NCBI GenBank assembly: GCA_910575585.1 | Contig: CAJTGF010000002.1 | Span: 1 to 64,000 of the forward strand | DNA length: 64,000 bases | Direction: 5' to 3' | Source of the DNA: Clostridiaceae bacterium | Lineage (GTDB): Bacteria; Bacillota; Clostridia; Lachnospirales; Lachnospiraceae | Shown here: piece after piece, positions 9,021 through 15,807 of the stretch | How positions within the stretch are numbered: position 1 is the stretch's first letter | How the letters are laid out: every line of letters begins with the position of its first letter | Position numbers and translations under genes: made by a program | The notes under the pieces: generated by a model | What the model was told of the DNA's origin: nothing | Seen by the model: only the letters and a program-made list of their open reading frames with translations | Database searches by the model: none

Positions 9021-9737
9021 TCACAGTCCGAAGATCTGCTGATTTTCCATAGCTTCATACAATGCCCTGTAAATATAGTAATCCGCCGGTTCCGTGATCT
9101 TAAGATTATTTTTCGTACTTTTCACCACATGCATCGGCACATGATACAGGCTGCACAAATGGGAGGAATCGATGGTCTGGACCCCTTCCTTTCTGGCTCT
9201 CTCATACAGCTTAAGTATCATGCCGAACCGAAAGGATTGAGGCGCTTTCGCCGTGTACATCTGGTTTCTTGGAGGAACCTCAAACACGTTTTCTCCATCC
9301 AGACAGCGGACAATGCTTTCCCTGGCCTCCTCTACGGTGATGGCGCTGCCATATAGTTTCACAGCCTCAATATTTCTGCTGATCAGCTTTTCATTGATAA
9401 AGGGCCGGACGCCGTCATGGATCAAAACGATCTCATCATCCTCTGTTGTCTCCCCCATGGCCGCAAGCCCGTAATAGATTGAATCATGCCCTGTCTCTCC
9501 TCCCGGAAGGATCCTGTCCACTTTTGTTATGCCAAAGCGCCTAAGAAGCCCCTTTAGTTCCGCGATCCAGTCTGTCAGGCAGACCACCGTAATGGTTTCA
9601 ATCTCGTCATGATATTCAAAATGTTCCAACGTATAAATAATAATCGGTTTGCCGTGCAGTTCCAGAAATTGCTTTGGTTTGGAATACGTATTCATCCTCC
9701 GTCCGGTCCCGCCTGCAAATATCAGCGCTGCTGCCAT
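9021..9737 (-). CDS. IspD/TarI-like cytidylyltransferase
   Basis: A 238-residue member of the IspD/TarI family, which makes a CDP-activated alcohol from CTP and a polyol phosphate. FAGGTGRRM and KPKQFLELHGKP near the N-terminus bind CTP, and HDGVRPFI is the metal-binding strand. In a LicD cluster it is more likely to activate a ribitol-type or related polyol for the polymer (TarI-like) than to act in isoprenoid synthesis, but the sequence alone does not decide. It is followed by the nucleotidyltransferase gene 18 bases on. Ribosome site GGTGGAGAA. Confidence 0.82.
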   Translation of the reverse strand: MAAALIFAGGTGRRMNTYSKPKQFLELHGKPIIIYTLEHFEYHDEIETITVVCLTDWIAELKGLLRRFGITKVDRILPGGETGHDSIYYGLAAMGETTEDDEIVLIHDGVRPFINEKLISRNIEAVKLYGSAITVEEARESIVRCLDGENVFEVPPRNQMYTAKAPQSFRFGMILKLYERARKEGVQTIDSSHLCSLYHVPMHVVKSTKNNLKITEPADYYIYRALYEAMENQQIFGL

Positions 9738-9763
9738 TTTTCTCCACCCTGTTACCTTTATTT

Positions 9764-9938
9764 ATCTAGTACGTCGTTGCATTAATTTGCGAGTAAATAG
9801 TGCTTGATATTCGTGTCATCCGCGCGTCTGCAAAGCGACGGCGTAGTGGCGCCTACGTCTAGCTTTGCAGGCGTGCGGAGGGTGCGGATAGCGAGTGCTA
9901 TTTACTCGGGAATTAGTGCAATGATGTACTAGTACATC
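9764..9938. repeat. Giant imperfect palindrome (long hairpin element)
   Basis: About 175 bases fold back on themselves almost end to end. The left arm begins TAGTACGTCGTTGCATTAAT and the right arm ends in its near reverse complement; GAGTAAATAG (9790-9799) pairs with CTATTTACTC, and CTGCAAAGC with GCTTTGCAG close to the tip. Many differences between arms are compatible with G-U pairs in RNA. The tip has a nested GACGGCGTAG/CTACGTC stem. The element begins just upstream of the cytidylyltransferase gene and overlaps the last codons of the 9913-11286 gene, so it supplies that gene's stop. Confidence 0.75.
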
Positions 9939-11286
9939 GCACTTCCACGTTCTGCACCATTACCGGCTTCCCTGCCTCTTCGCATAATCTCACCAGGGAA
10001 CTGGGGTCGCCATAATACGCGTCGCAGAGCGCAATCGCCCGGTCCACATCCGGCGTATCGTCATAAATTCCCCACCCGGCTTTTCGGTATTCGCATACCA
10101 GTTCCTCATACTCCTGCCTAAGCTCTGGCTTCATGGCCTCGATAGCCGCCTTTATCAGCGGATGCGGCCGCCATAAAAGCGCCGCCTTGTCCCTGTTTTC
10201 TTCAAACACCCGAAATACATCCCGCATTTTTTCAAACTCCCGCTCCCCGCTTTCAAGCAATGCAGAAATGCTGGTATTATAAAAAATAACCGTTTTCCGG
10301 CTCCCATCCTCCCTTTTTATGACATCCAGCCATTCCTTTGGAACCTTCACTTTGTCTTTTTGCGCGTATAAAACCCTGTCCACCTTCGGCGACCCGCACC
10401 CCAATATCTTTTTACTCCAGTACGTTTCATCCGCAGACGTATTTTTTGTTAATTTCGTCATCACATTTACATAGATCTGCCGCATTTTCTCGGACTGGAC
10501 GATCACCTGGTCCGCGTAGAGAACCCCGGGAACCGTGCATAAATGTTCCATCTTTTCTACGGCTTCCTTATCATCCGGTTCAACCTCTTCCCATAAAAAG
10601 TATGGAATATAAACCAATTTTTCTGTAAATTTTCTCAGATTCCTGGAATAGAAAAACGGATGTACGCTGGTCAGATAATTACAGTCATCATACGCATTAT
10701 GTATAAAAATCACATCCGGCTGCCGCTTGGCAAAGTCATAATCCTCATACCCTGTGACAGGAACATAGGCCGGGTACTGATCCTTCTCATAATGCATCTG
10801 GCAAAAACTCCCGTCCGGATTTTTCGTATAATAGGGAATGGGAATCACAAAGGCATCACAGTCCGGATCTTCATCCGCAGCTTTCCAGACACTCTCCAAA
10901 GAATCCCACATAGACGCCTTATAGGGAAGGAATACGGCTTCCCGGCGGACATGAATATCATGTTTCACGCTGTCTTCCATCTGGGCCAGGACACGGCGCA
11001 AATTTCTGACTGCTTTCCTGCCATTTACCTGTCTGCACTGCCCCACGGCTTCGTAGACCTCATAGACCCTCTCACAGTACGTCTCCAGAAGCGCAACAGA
11101 CGCGCAGTCTTCCTTTTGCGTCTCCTCGATCATCTCCCCAAGCCGGATTCCCTGCTCCTGGCACCAAGCCAAAAGATCCATGGCCTTTTCTGGTTCTCCT
11201 GCATCCACTGCCTTTTGAATCTGGTCGTGTCTCTTCCCAAGCAGGCGGATCATCTCCTCTGCCTGCATTTTCTGCTTCTTTCTCAT
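9913..11286 (-). CDS. CDP-glycerol glycerophosphotransferase-like protein
   Basis: A 457-residue cytosolic protein. The first 110 residues are helical. The rest resembles the CDP-glycerol glycerophosphotransferase fold (GT-B): FIHNAYDDCNYL, KILGCGSPKVDRV, ALLWRPHPLI and YYGDPSSLVRLCEEAGKPVM carry the HP and DxSS-like donor-binding motifs near residues 365 and 435. It probably adds a polyol-phosphate unit to a teichoic-acid-like polymer. The last residues (CTSTSLH) are encoded by the hairpin element, so the natural end may have been replaced. Start supported by GGGAGG. The leader at 11330-11385 can form GCGGCA/TGCCGC and TCATCTG/CAGATGA stems. Confidence 0.72.
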   Translation of the reverse strand: MRKKQKMQAEEMIRLLGKRHDQIQKAVDAGEPEKAMDLLAWCQEQGIRLGEMIEETQKEDCASVALLETYCERVYEVYEAVGQCRQVNGRKAVRNLRRVLAQMEDSVKHDIHVRREAVFLPYKASMWDSLESVWKAADEDPDCDAFVIPIPYYTKNPDGSFCQMHYEKDQYPAYVPVTGYEDYDFAKRQPDVIFIHNAYDDCNYLTSVHPFFYSRNLRKFTEKLVYIPYFLWEEVEPDDKEAVEKMEHLCTVPGVLYADQVIVQSEKMRQIYVNVMTKLTKNTSADETYWSKKILGCGSPKVDRVLYAQKDKVKVPKEWLDVIKREDGSRKTVIFYNTSISALLESGEREFEKMRDVFRVFEENRDKAALLWRPHPLIKAAIEAMKPELRQEYEELVCEYRKAGWGIYDDTPDVDRAIALCDAYYGDPSSLVRLCEEAGKPVMVQNVEVRCTSTSLH

Positions 11287-11384
11287 CCCTTATGGCCTCC
11301 CGGCTCTTTTTAAAATAAGGTATATTGGTCATCTGCGGCAAAATCCGTCAGATGATGCGGCACTTGCCGCTTCGCTCCCTGCTA

Positions 11385-11620
11385 CGTCATGGTTCTGGCG
11401 CCCTTTTGGGAACATTCCCATGTTCACAGAGTCCTGGCATACCCAATCCGCAGATTTTTCTATACATCCCGCATATCCCTCTGCCTTCTAATGCCGTAAT
11501 TAAATTTTCTATCATAAAATCCTGCCTGGTCCCGCGTTTTATAACTCTCGTTATACACGGATGAAATAAAAGGTTCGTGGCCTCCATTTATCGAAGCAGT
11601 CCTTCTTATGACCCGATATT
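11385..11620 (-). ncRNA. Candidate omegaRNA / right-end region of the TnpB-family gene
   Basis: The region directly after the TnpB-like stop on the minus strand holds no convincing gene, but has the layout of a TnpB guide-RNA scaffold: a run starting at the gene's 3' end, a self-complementary GGGAATGTTCCC (about 11409-11420) and GC-rich blocks GGTATGCC and GGCGCC before 11390. A short open frame inside (peptide with YRKICGLGMPG) resembles peptides that fall out of TnpB right ends in related genomes, from memory. If right, the guide would be the bases just below about 11390. Boundaries are estimates; no structure computation was possible. Confidence 0.45.
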
Positions 11621-12933
11621 TAACACAAATTCTCCGCTTCCATGCCCCGTTTTTTCACATTCCTGGCTGTATTCACTTTTACCTCTGCCTCATAGCCGCA
11701 GGCCAGACAGCAAAAAATCCCGTCTTCCCGCTTCCCGTCTTTGCCGCACATGCTGCACTGGCTGCCAATCCCTTTTCCAAACACCTCCACGATCCTTATG
11801 GATTGCTGGCTGCATTTTTGTTTTAGCCTTTTTCGTATATATCCCCTCTGCCACATGGCAACCGAATGGTTGACTGCTTTATTTCCCCCATGCTTGGAAG
11901 GACGGGGAAGTTTCGGTATATAAACGGTCTTAGGCTTCTCTGTCTTTAAAAACCGGTTCAGTTCCATATTAATGTAACTATGGAGCCTTTCCTCAAGCCG
12001 CCGCTTTTTGGCAGTATATTTTTTCCTTCCCGGCTCGGCTTTTGTGTTGGCGCGGCGTTTTGCCGTCTGATCCCTGACCCATCGGGAAAGTTCGTTCTGA
12101 TACTCCCCCAGCCGTTCTCCGTAACTATGCCCTTCATCCGTCACAAACATGGCCGTCATTCCCATGGCCACGCCGACTAAGGCCGTATAATCCCCGTGCT
12201 TTTTCACCGCCACATCAATAGGAACCATGATCTGAATGTTCCCTTCCTCCAAAAAAAGCCGGATGTAAATCTGTCTTGCATATCGGTTATTGTCCGTCAG
12301 AGGCACAAAAATCCGCTTTCGCTTTTCTTTCACCGTAATATAGATCCCGTGATCCTTATACCGATAAGCCCGCTCTCCCAGAGAAAATCCGTCAGCAGTA
12401 TCGGATTTTGGCCGTCTATGGACAGTTCTCACCTGCCTGCGCAGATAATTCTCCAGCTTTTTCACATCTACATCGGCTGCCAGCCGGTCATACTGCCTTT
12501 GCAGATCCTGCCCCAGACACACTTCCCTGCGGTTTAAAACCGCCTCAAATCCATTGTTCACTTTCAGAAGATATCTTAGAAAATGCTTTTCCGGCAATGT
12601 CAGCTCTTCATTGCAGTTAATCCGCTTCTTCACCTCGGACCTCGTCCTTGTCCACTGGCCCCTGATATCCTCCAGAGCGTCAAACACCGCCAGATAAAAA
12701 TACACTGACGGCATCTCCAATTCCTGACGGTATCCAGACGCCGTCATCTCGTTTTGGACCGTATACCCGGGATAAATCTTTCCCAGGCCGCCAGTGCCGC
12801 CGTAACGCCGGTACACATAATTTTTTACCTCTCGGTAATCCTTTGCGATCTCCTTAAGTTTGTCCATGTCTTCTTTCGCGATCCGGGTTTTATTGTACTG
12901 ATGAATGGTCTTGCATACAGTCTCTTTCGCCAC
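11620..12933 (-). CDS. TnpB-family protein, apparently nuclease-dead (TldR-like candidate)
   Basis: A 437-residue protein with the TnpB (IS200/IS605 OrfB) layout: helical N-terminus, RuvC-like core from about 230, and a C-terminal zinc finger, C393-x2-C396 and C409-x2-C412. The three acidic RuvC positions look replaced: GVAMG at 254-258 has Ala256 where TnpB has the Asp of GIDxG; VYIPKLP has Pro340 in place of the Glu of RuvC-II; and VKVNTARN has Lys419 in place of the Asp of DxNAA. No TnpA lies nearby. This fits an exapted RNA-guided DNA-binding protein (TldRs are the known precedent) or a decayed transposase. The finger and the intact frame favour the first. Confidence 0.78.
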   Translation of the reverse strand: MAKETVCKTIHQYNKTRIAKEDMDKLKEIAKDYREVKNYVYRRYGGTGGLGKIYPGYTVQNEMTASGYRQELEMPSVYFYLAVFDALEDIRGQWTRTRSEVKKRINCNEELTLPEKHFLRYLLKVNNGFEAVLNRREVCLGQDLQRQYDRLAADVDVKKLENYLRRQVRTVHRRPKSDTADGFSLGERAYRYKDHGIYITVKEKRKRIFVPLTDNNRYARQIYIRLFLEEGNIQIMVPIDVAVKKHGDYTALVGVAMGMTAMFVTDEGHSYGERLGEYQNELSRWVRDQTAKRRANTKAEPGRKKYTAKKRRLEERLHSYINMELNRFLKTEKPKTVYIPKLPRPSKHGGNKAVNHSVAMWQRGYIRKRLKQKCSQQSIRIVEVFGKGIGSQCSMCGKDGKREDGIFCCLACGYEAEVKVNTARNVKKRGMEAENLC

Positions 12934-12980
12934 TCTTCCCCCCCTCGCTGCGGTTTAACATTTTATATCCGGAATGTGTG

Positions 12981-13006
12981 TTGCCAAAAACCATAGGTTT
13001 TGGCAA
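12981..13006. promoter_or_regulatory. Palindrome 1, operator-like, upstream of the TnpB-like gene
   Basis: A 26-base near-palindrome with half-sites TTGCCAAAA and TTTTGGCAA around CCATAGG. It shares the core CCAAAA...ATAGGTTTTGG with palindrome 2, 127 bp away centre to centre (about 12 helical turns). It lies 48 bases before the TnpB-like start and upstream of the NifU-like promoter, so it could serve either gene. Binding protein unknown; it could instead be a transposon-end hairpin. Confidence 0.65.
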
Positions 13007-13051
13007 CAGAACATCTTGGGTAAAAATCCATAAGAAAAACGGTTAAGATTA

Positions 13052-13080
13052 TTGAAATTTTGACGATATTATGTTAAAAT
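13052..13080 (+). promoter_or_regulatory. Candidate sigma-A promoter for the NifU-like/GGGtGRT operon
   Basis: TTGAAA (13052-13057), a 17-base spacer and TAAAAT (13075-13080) form a sigma-A-type promoter reading rightward. Transcription would start near 13088, about 260 bases before the first gene, and palindrome 2 would lie in the first 50 bases of the transcript. Confidence 0.5.
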
Positions 13081-13106
13081 ACACCAGTATTTGTAATTAG
13101 CATTAA

Positions 13107-13134
13107 GTTACCAAAACCTATAGGTTTTGGTAAC
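13107..13134. promoter_or_regulatory. Palindrome 2, perfect 28-bp operator-like site
   Basis: An exact 28-base palindrome with half-site GTTACCAAAACCTA. As DNA it suits a dimeric repressor; as RNA it would form a 12 to 14-bp hairpin early in the leader. It repeats the core of palindrome 1. The rest of the leader to 13346 is AT-rich and shows no gene. Confidence 0.75.
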
Positions 13135-13346
13135 CATCTTTGTACAATATGCCTGTCACATATCATAAAAAACGGGCATTCCCAATATCCAAACAATTCT
13201 GTTTTTCGGAAGAAATTTCCCGTAAATTTTAGAAAAAAAGGCTGGACTAATTTGGCATTTTGTGAGAAAATATCATTAAGTATGATGTGATAAATTTAAC
13301 GAGCAAAGTACTTCACAATTATTACTTATTTGAAAGGAGTTTTACA

Positions 13347-14039
13347 ATGATTTATTCACATGAAGTAGAGAAGATGTGCACGGTTGCACAGGGCGTTCAT
13401 CATGGCGCAGCTCCGATCCCGGAGGAAGCAAAATGGGTAAAATCCAAACAGGTTTCCGACATTTCCGGCCTGACCCACGGCATTGGCTGGTGCGCTCCCC
13501 AGCAGGGCGCGTGCAAGCTGACTCTGAATGTTAAGGAAGGCATCATCCAGGAAGCTCTGGTTGAGACCATCGGCTGCTCCGGCATGACCCACTCCGCAGC
13601 TATGGCATCCGAGATCCTTCCGGGCCTGACCGTATTGGAAGCATTGAACACCGACCTTGTATGTGATGCGATCAATACCGCCATGAGAGAACTGTTCTTA
13701 CAGATCGCATACGGCAGAACCCAGAGCGCATTCTCCGAGGAGGGACTTCCCATCGGCGCCGGACTTGAGGATCTGGGCAAAGGGCTCCGCTCTCAGGTTG
13801 GTACTATGTATGGAACTCTGAAAAAAGGTCCTCGTTATCTTGAGATGGCAGAAGGATATGTAACCGGCATCGCCCTGGACGCGGAAGATCAGATCATCGG
13901 CTACCAGTTCGTAAGTCTCGGCAAGATGACCGATTTCATCAAGAAGGGCGACGATCCCAACACCGCATGGGAGAAGGCCAAAGGCCAGTACGGCCGTGTG
14001 GCGGACGCAGTAAAGATCATCGATCCACGTCAGGAATAA
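13347..14039 (+). CDS. NifU/IscU-like iron-sulfur scaffold protein
   Basis: A 230-residue protein whose first half has the fold of the NifU/IscU N-terminal domain, on which Fe-S clusters are assembled. Cysteines in GIGWCAPQQGAC (about residues 49-57) and ETIGCSGMTH (about 77) suit metal binding; the canonical IscU third cysteine context is not obvious. The C-terminal part (KGPRYLEMAEGYV, YQFVSLGKMTDFI) is special to this Clostridia subfamily. The start at 13347 is set by AAAGGAG eight bases upstream. The GGGtGRT gene follows 124 bases on, a pairing known in Firmicutes, so both probably act together, perhaps in anaerobic Fe-S handling. Confidence 0.82.
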   Translation: MIYSHEVEKMCTVAQGVHHGAAPIPEEAKWVKSKQVSDISGLTHGIGWCAPQQGACKLTLNVKEGIIQEALVETIGCSGMTHSAAMASEILPGLTVLEALNTDLVCDAINTAMRELFLQIAYGRTQSAFSEEGLPIGAGLEDLGKGLRSQVGTMYGTLKKGPRYLEMAEGYVTGIALDAEDQIIGYQFVSLGKMTDFIKKGDDPNTAWEKAKGQYGRVADAVKIIDPRQE

Positions 14040-14163
14040 AGCACCAATACACGCGCGGGGAAAGATTTCCGCTGCGCAATCGCAAAACTAAGAGTTTGCG
14101 TTTTCCGGTTTATTAGATTTCGAACCATTTCCGTTATCATTATTCAGGAGGGAAATACATATC

Positions 14164-15174
14164 ATGGCATTATTTGAATCATACGAGAGACGTATTAAAC
14201 AAATCAATGAAGTATTGGCAAGCTACGGCATCGCTTCCATCGAAGAAGCTGAGAAGATCACCAAGGATGCCGGCTTGGATGTATATAAGATGGTGGAAGG
14301 CATTCAGCCTATTTGTTTTGAGAACGCAAAGTGGGCTTACACCGTAGGCGCCGCCATCGCTATCAAGAAAGACTGCCGCAAAGCTGCCGACGCGGCCGCT
14401 GCCATCGGCGAGGGCCTTCAGTCCTTCTGTATCCCCGGTTCCGTTGCCGACCAGCGTAAAGTGGGTCTTGGCCACGGCAATCTGGGCAAGATGCTTCTGG
14501 AAGAAGAGACCGACTGCTTCGCGTTCCTGGCTGGCCACGAGTCCTTCGCGGCTGCAGAGGGAGCCATCGGCATCGCAGAGAAGGCCAACCGTGTTCGTCA
14601 GAAACCATTGCGCGTTATCTTAAACGGCCTTGGAAAGGACGCGGCTCAGGTTATCGCAAGGATCAACGGCTTTACCTTCGTTGAGACCGAGATGGACTAC
14701 TACACCGGCGAGGTTAAGGAAGTATACAGAAAAGCATACTCTGACGGCCCCCGCGCGAAAGTTAACTGCTACGGCGCTAACGACGTAACGGAAGGCGTTG
14801 CCATTATGTGGAAAGAGGGCGTTGACGTTTCCATCACCGGTAACTCCACCAACCCCACCAGATTCCAGCATCCCGTTGCAGGCACCTACAAGAAAGAGTG
14901 TGTGGAGAAAGGCAAGAAGTACTTCTCCGTTGCATCCGGCGGCGGCACAGGACGTACCCTGCATCCAGACAACATGGCAGCAGGCCCGGCTTCCTACGGC
15001 ATGACTGACACCATGGGACGCATGCACTCCGACGCGCAGTTCGCAGGTTCCTCCTCCGTTCCGGCTCATGTTGAGATGATGGGTCTTATCGGCGCCGGCA
15101 ACAACCCCATGGTCGGCATGACTGTGTCTGTGGCAGTTGCTGTTGAGGAAGCGGCGAAAGCTGGAAAGTTCTAA
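14164..15174 (+). CDS. GGGtGRT family protein (function unknown)
   Basis: A 336-residue cytosolic protein of the family named after its GGGTGRT motif, here near residue 259 and followed by LHPDNMAAGPASYGMTD. Glycine-rich GHGNLGKM (about 105) and conserved CYGANDVTEG (about 201) suggest an active site or cofactor site, but no reaction is established. The family is almost always found beside a NifU-like gene, as here, and strong codon bias toward frequent codons suggests high expression. Start set by CAGGAGGG twelve bases upstream. A clear terminator follows. Confidence 0.9.
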   Translation: MALFESYERRIKQINEVLASYGIASIEEAEKITKDAGLDVYKMVEGIQPICFENAKWAYTVGAAIAIKKDCRKAADAAAAIGEGLQSFCIPGSVADQRKVGLGHGNLGKMLLEEETDCFAFLAGHESFAAAEGAIGIAEKANRVRQKPLRVILNGLGKDAAQVIARINGFTFVETEMDYYTGEVKEVYRKAYSDGPRAKVNCYGANDVTEGVAIMWKEGVDVSITGNSTNPTRFQHPVAGTYKKECVEKGKKYFSVASGGGTGRTLHPDNMAAGPASYGMTDTMGRMHSDAQFAGSSSVPAHVEMMGLIGAGNNPMVGMTVSVAVAVEEAAKAGKF

Positions 15175-15201
15175 TAAAATGATTTAAAATGGCATAATTT
15201 C

Positions 15202-15249
15202 GAGGGTTGATCAAGTCGTGATACGGTTGATCGGCCCTCATTTTTTTAT
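15202..15249 (+). terminator. Intrinsic terminator of the NifU-like/GGGtGRT operon
   Basis: GAGGG-TT-GATCA pairs with TGATC-GG-CCCTC (15202-15239), followed by ATTTTTTTATA. It ends the rightward operon. Confidence 0.85.
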
Positions 15250-15345
15250 AGGGAAGGCTCATGTAAGACCCATAAAATATAAATGACAAAATAGGAAAAA
15301 AGATATATTATGTAAAGAAAATATTAAAAAGTTCAAAGAAATCAC

Positions 15346-15373
15346 TTTACAAACATTCAAAATACGATATAAT
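15346..15373 (+). promoter_or_regulatory. Promoter of the collapsed toxin-antitoxin locus
   Basis: TTTACA (15346-15351), a 16-base spacer and TATAAT (15368-15373), 29 bases before the antitoxin start. Strong sigma-A match in an AT-rich stretch. Confidence 0.7.
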
Positions 15374-15401
15374 ATGAGCAAATGAGAAGGAGGTGTATCC
15401 T

Positions 15402-15596
15402 ATGGCGCAAACAAGCGTGAATTTCCGTATGGACGCAGAACTAAAAGAATCTGTGGAGGAAATCTGCCGAAAAATGGGAATGAGCCTTACTACGGTAATC
15501 ACCATTTTCTGTACAAAAGTAGCACAGGAAAGAAGAATCCCTTTTGAAATTACCGCAGACCCAGACGCAAGCCAGAGCCTCTCAAAGATAATTTAA
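15402..15596 (+). CDS. RelB/DinJ-family antitoxin, C-terminally truncated
   Basis: A 64-residue ribbon-helix-helix antitoxin. The N-terminal SVNFRMDAELKESVEEICRK and MSLTTVITIFCTKV are the DNA-binding and dimer-forming part of the RelB/DinJ family, which represses its own promoter. Full-length members have about 85-95 residues, with a C-terminal toxin-binding tail; here the frame ends after ADPDASQSLSKII. The DNA after codon 58 belongs to a toxin gene, so a deletion has removed the tail. Start set by GAAGGAGGTG at 15386-15395. It can no longer bind a toxin in the usual way but may still bind DNA. Confidence 0.8.
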   Translation: MAQTSVNFRMDAELKESVEEICRKMGMSLTTVITIFCTKVAQERRIPFEITADPDASQSLSKII

Positions 15597-15697
15597 GCGG
15601 ATTCTGGAGCCGCATCAATAATGAACATAGGCTTGTCTACGTGGTTGAGAAAGATGCAGTAGTGATCATCTCATGTAAAGGACATTACAATAAGTAA
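15578..15697 (+). pseudogene. 3' remnant of a YoeB/Txe-type toxin gene
   Basis: In the frame starting at 15578, 39 codons read PLKDNLSGFWSRINNEHRLV...CKGHYNK and stop at TAA 15695-15697. This is the conserved C-terminal end of YoeB/Txe mRNA-cleaving toxins (family pattern GxWSRRIxxEHRLVY...CxxHY). The first half is missing and the piece overlaps the truncated antitoxin out of frame. A single deletion from the antitoxin tail into the toxin body explains both. Confidence 0.82.
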
Positions 15698-15728
15698 CAA
15701 ACGATGTAGGCTTAGTTTTTATCCAAAC

Positions 15729-15772
15729 AAGCCTACCTGCACCGCCAAGTACAAGGTAGGCTTATTGATTTT
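15729..15772. terminator. Hairpin terminator between toxin remnant and dacA
   Basis: AAGCCTACCT (15729-15738) pairs perfectly with AGGTAGGCTT (15754-15763), followed by ATTGATTTT. A TGTAGGCTTA copy at 15706-15715 offers an alternative pairing. It lies between convergent genes and may serve both strands. Confidence 0.6.
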
Positions 15773-15807
15773 CACATCCATTTCCCTATCAAAGTATCCC
15801 CACTGCC

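Noticed and set aside
11387-11587. A 66-codon frame after the TnpB-like gene.
   Set aside because: It coincides with the predicted omegaRNA/right-end region; similar peptides fall out of other TnpB right ends without being genes.
11620-12933. Reading the TnpB-like gene as a normal, active IS200/IS605 transposon.
   Set aside because: No tnpA, no recognisable left end, and the catalytic residues appear replaced.
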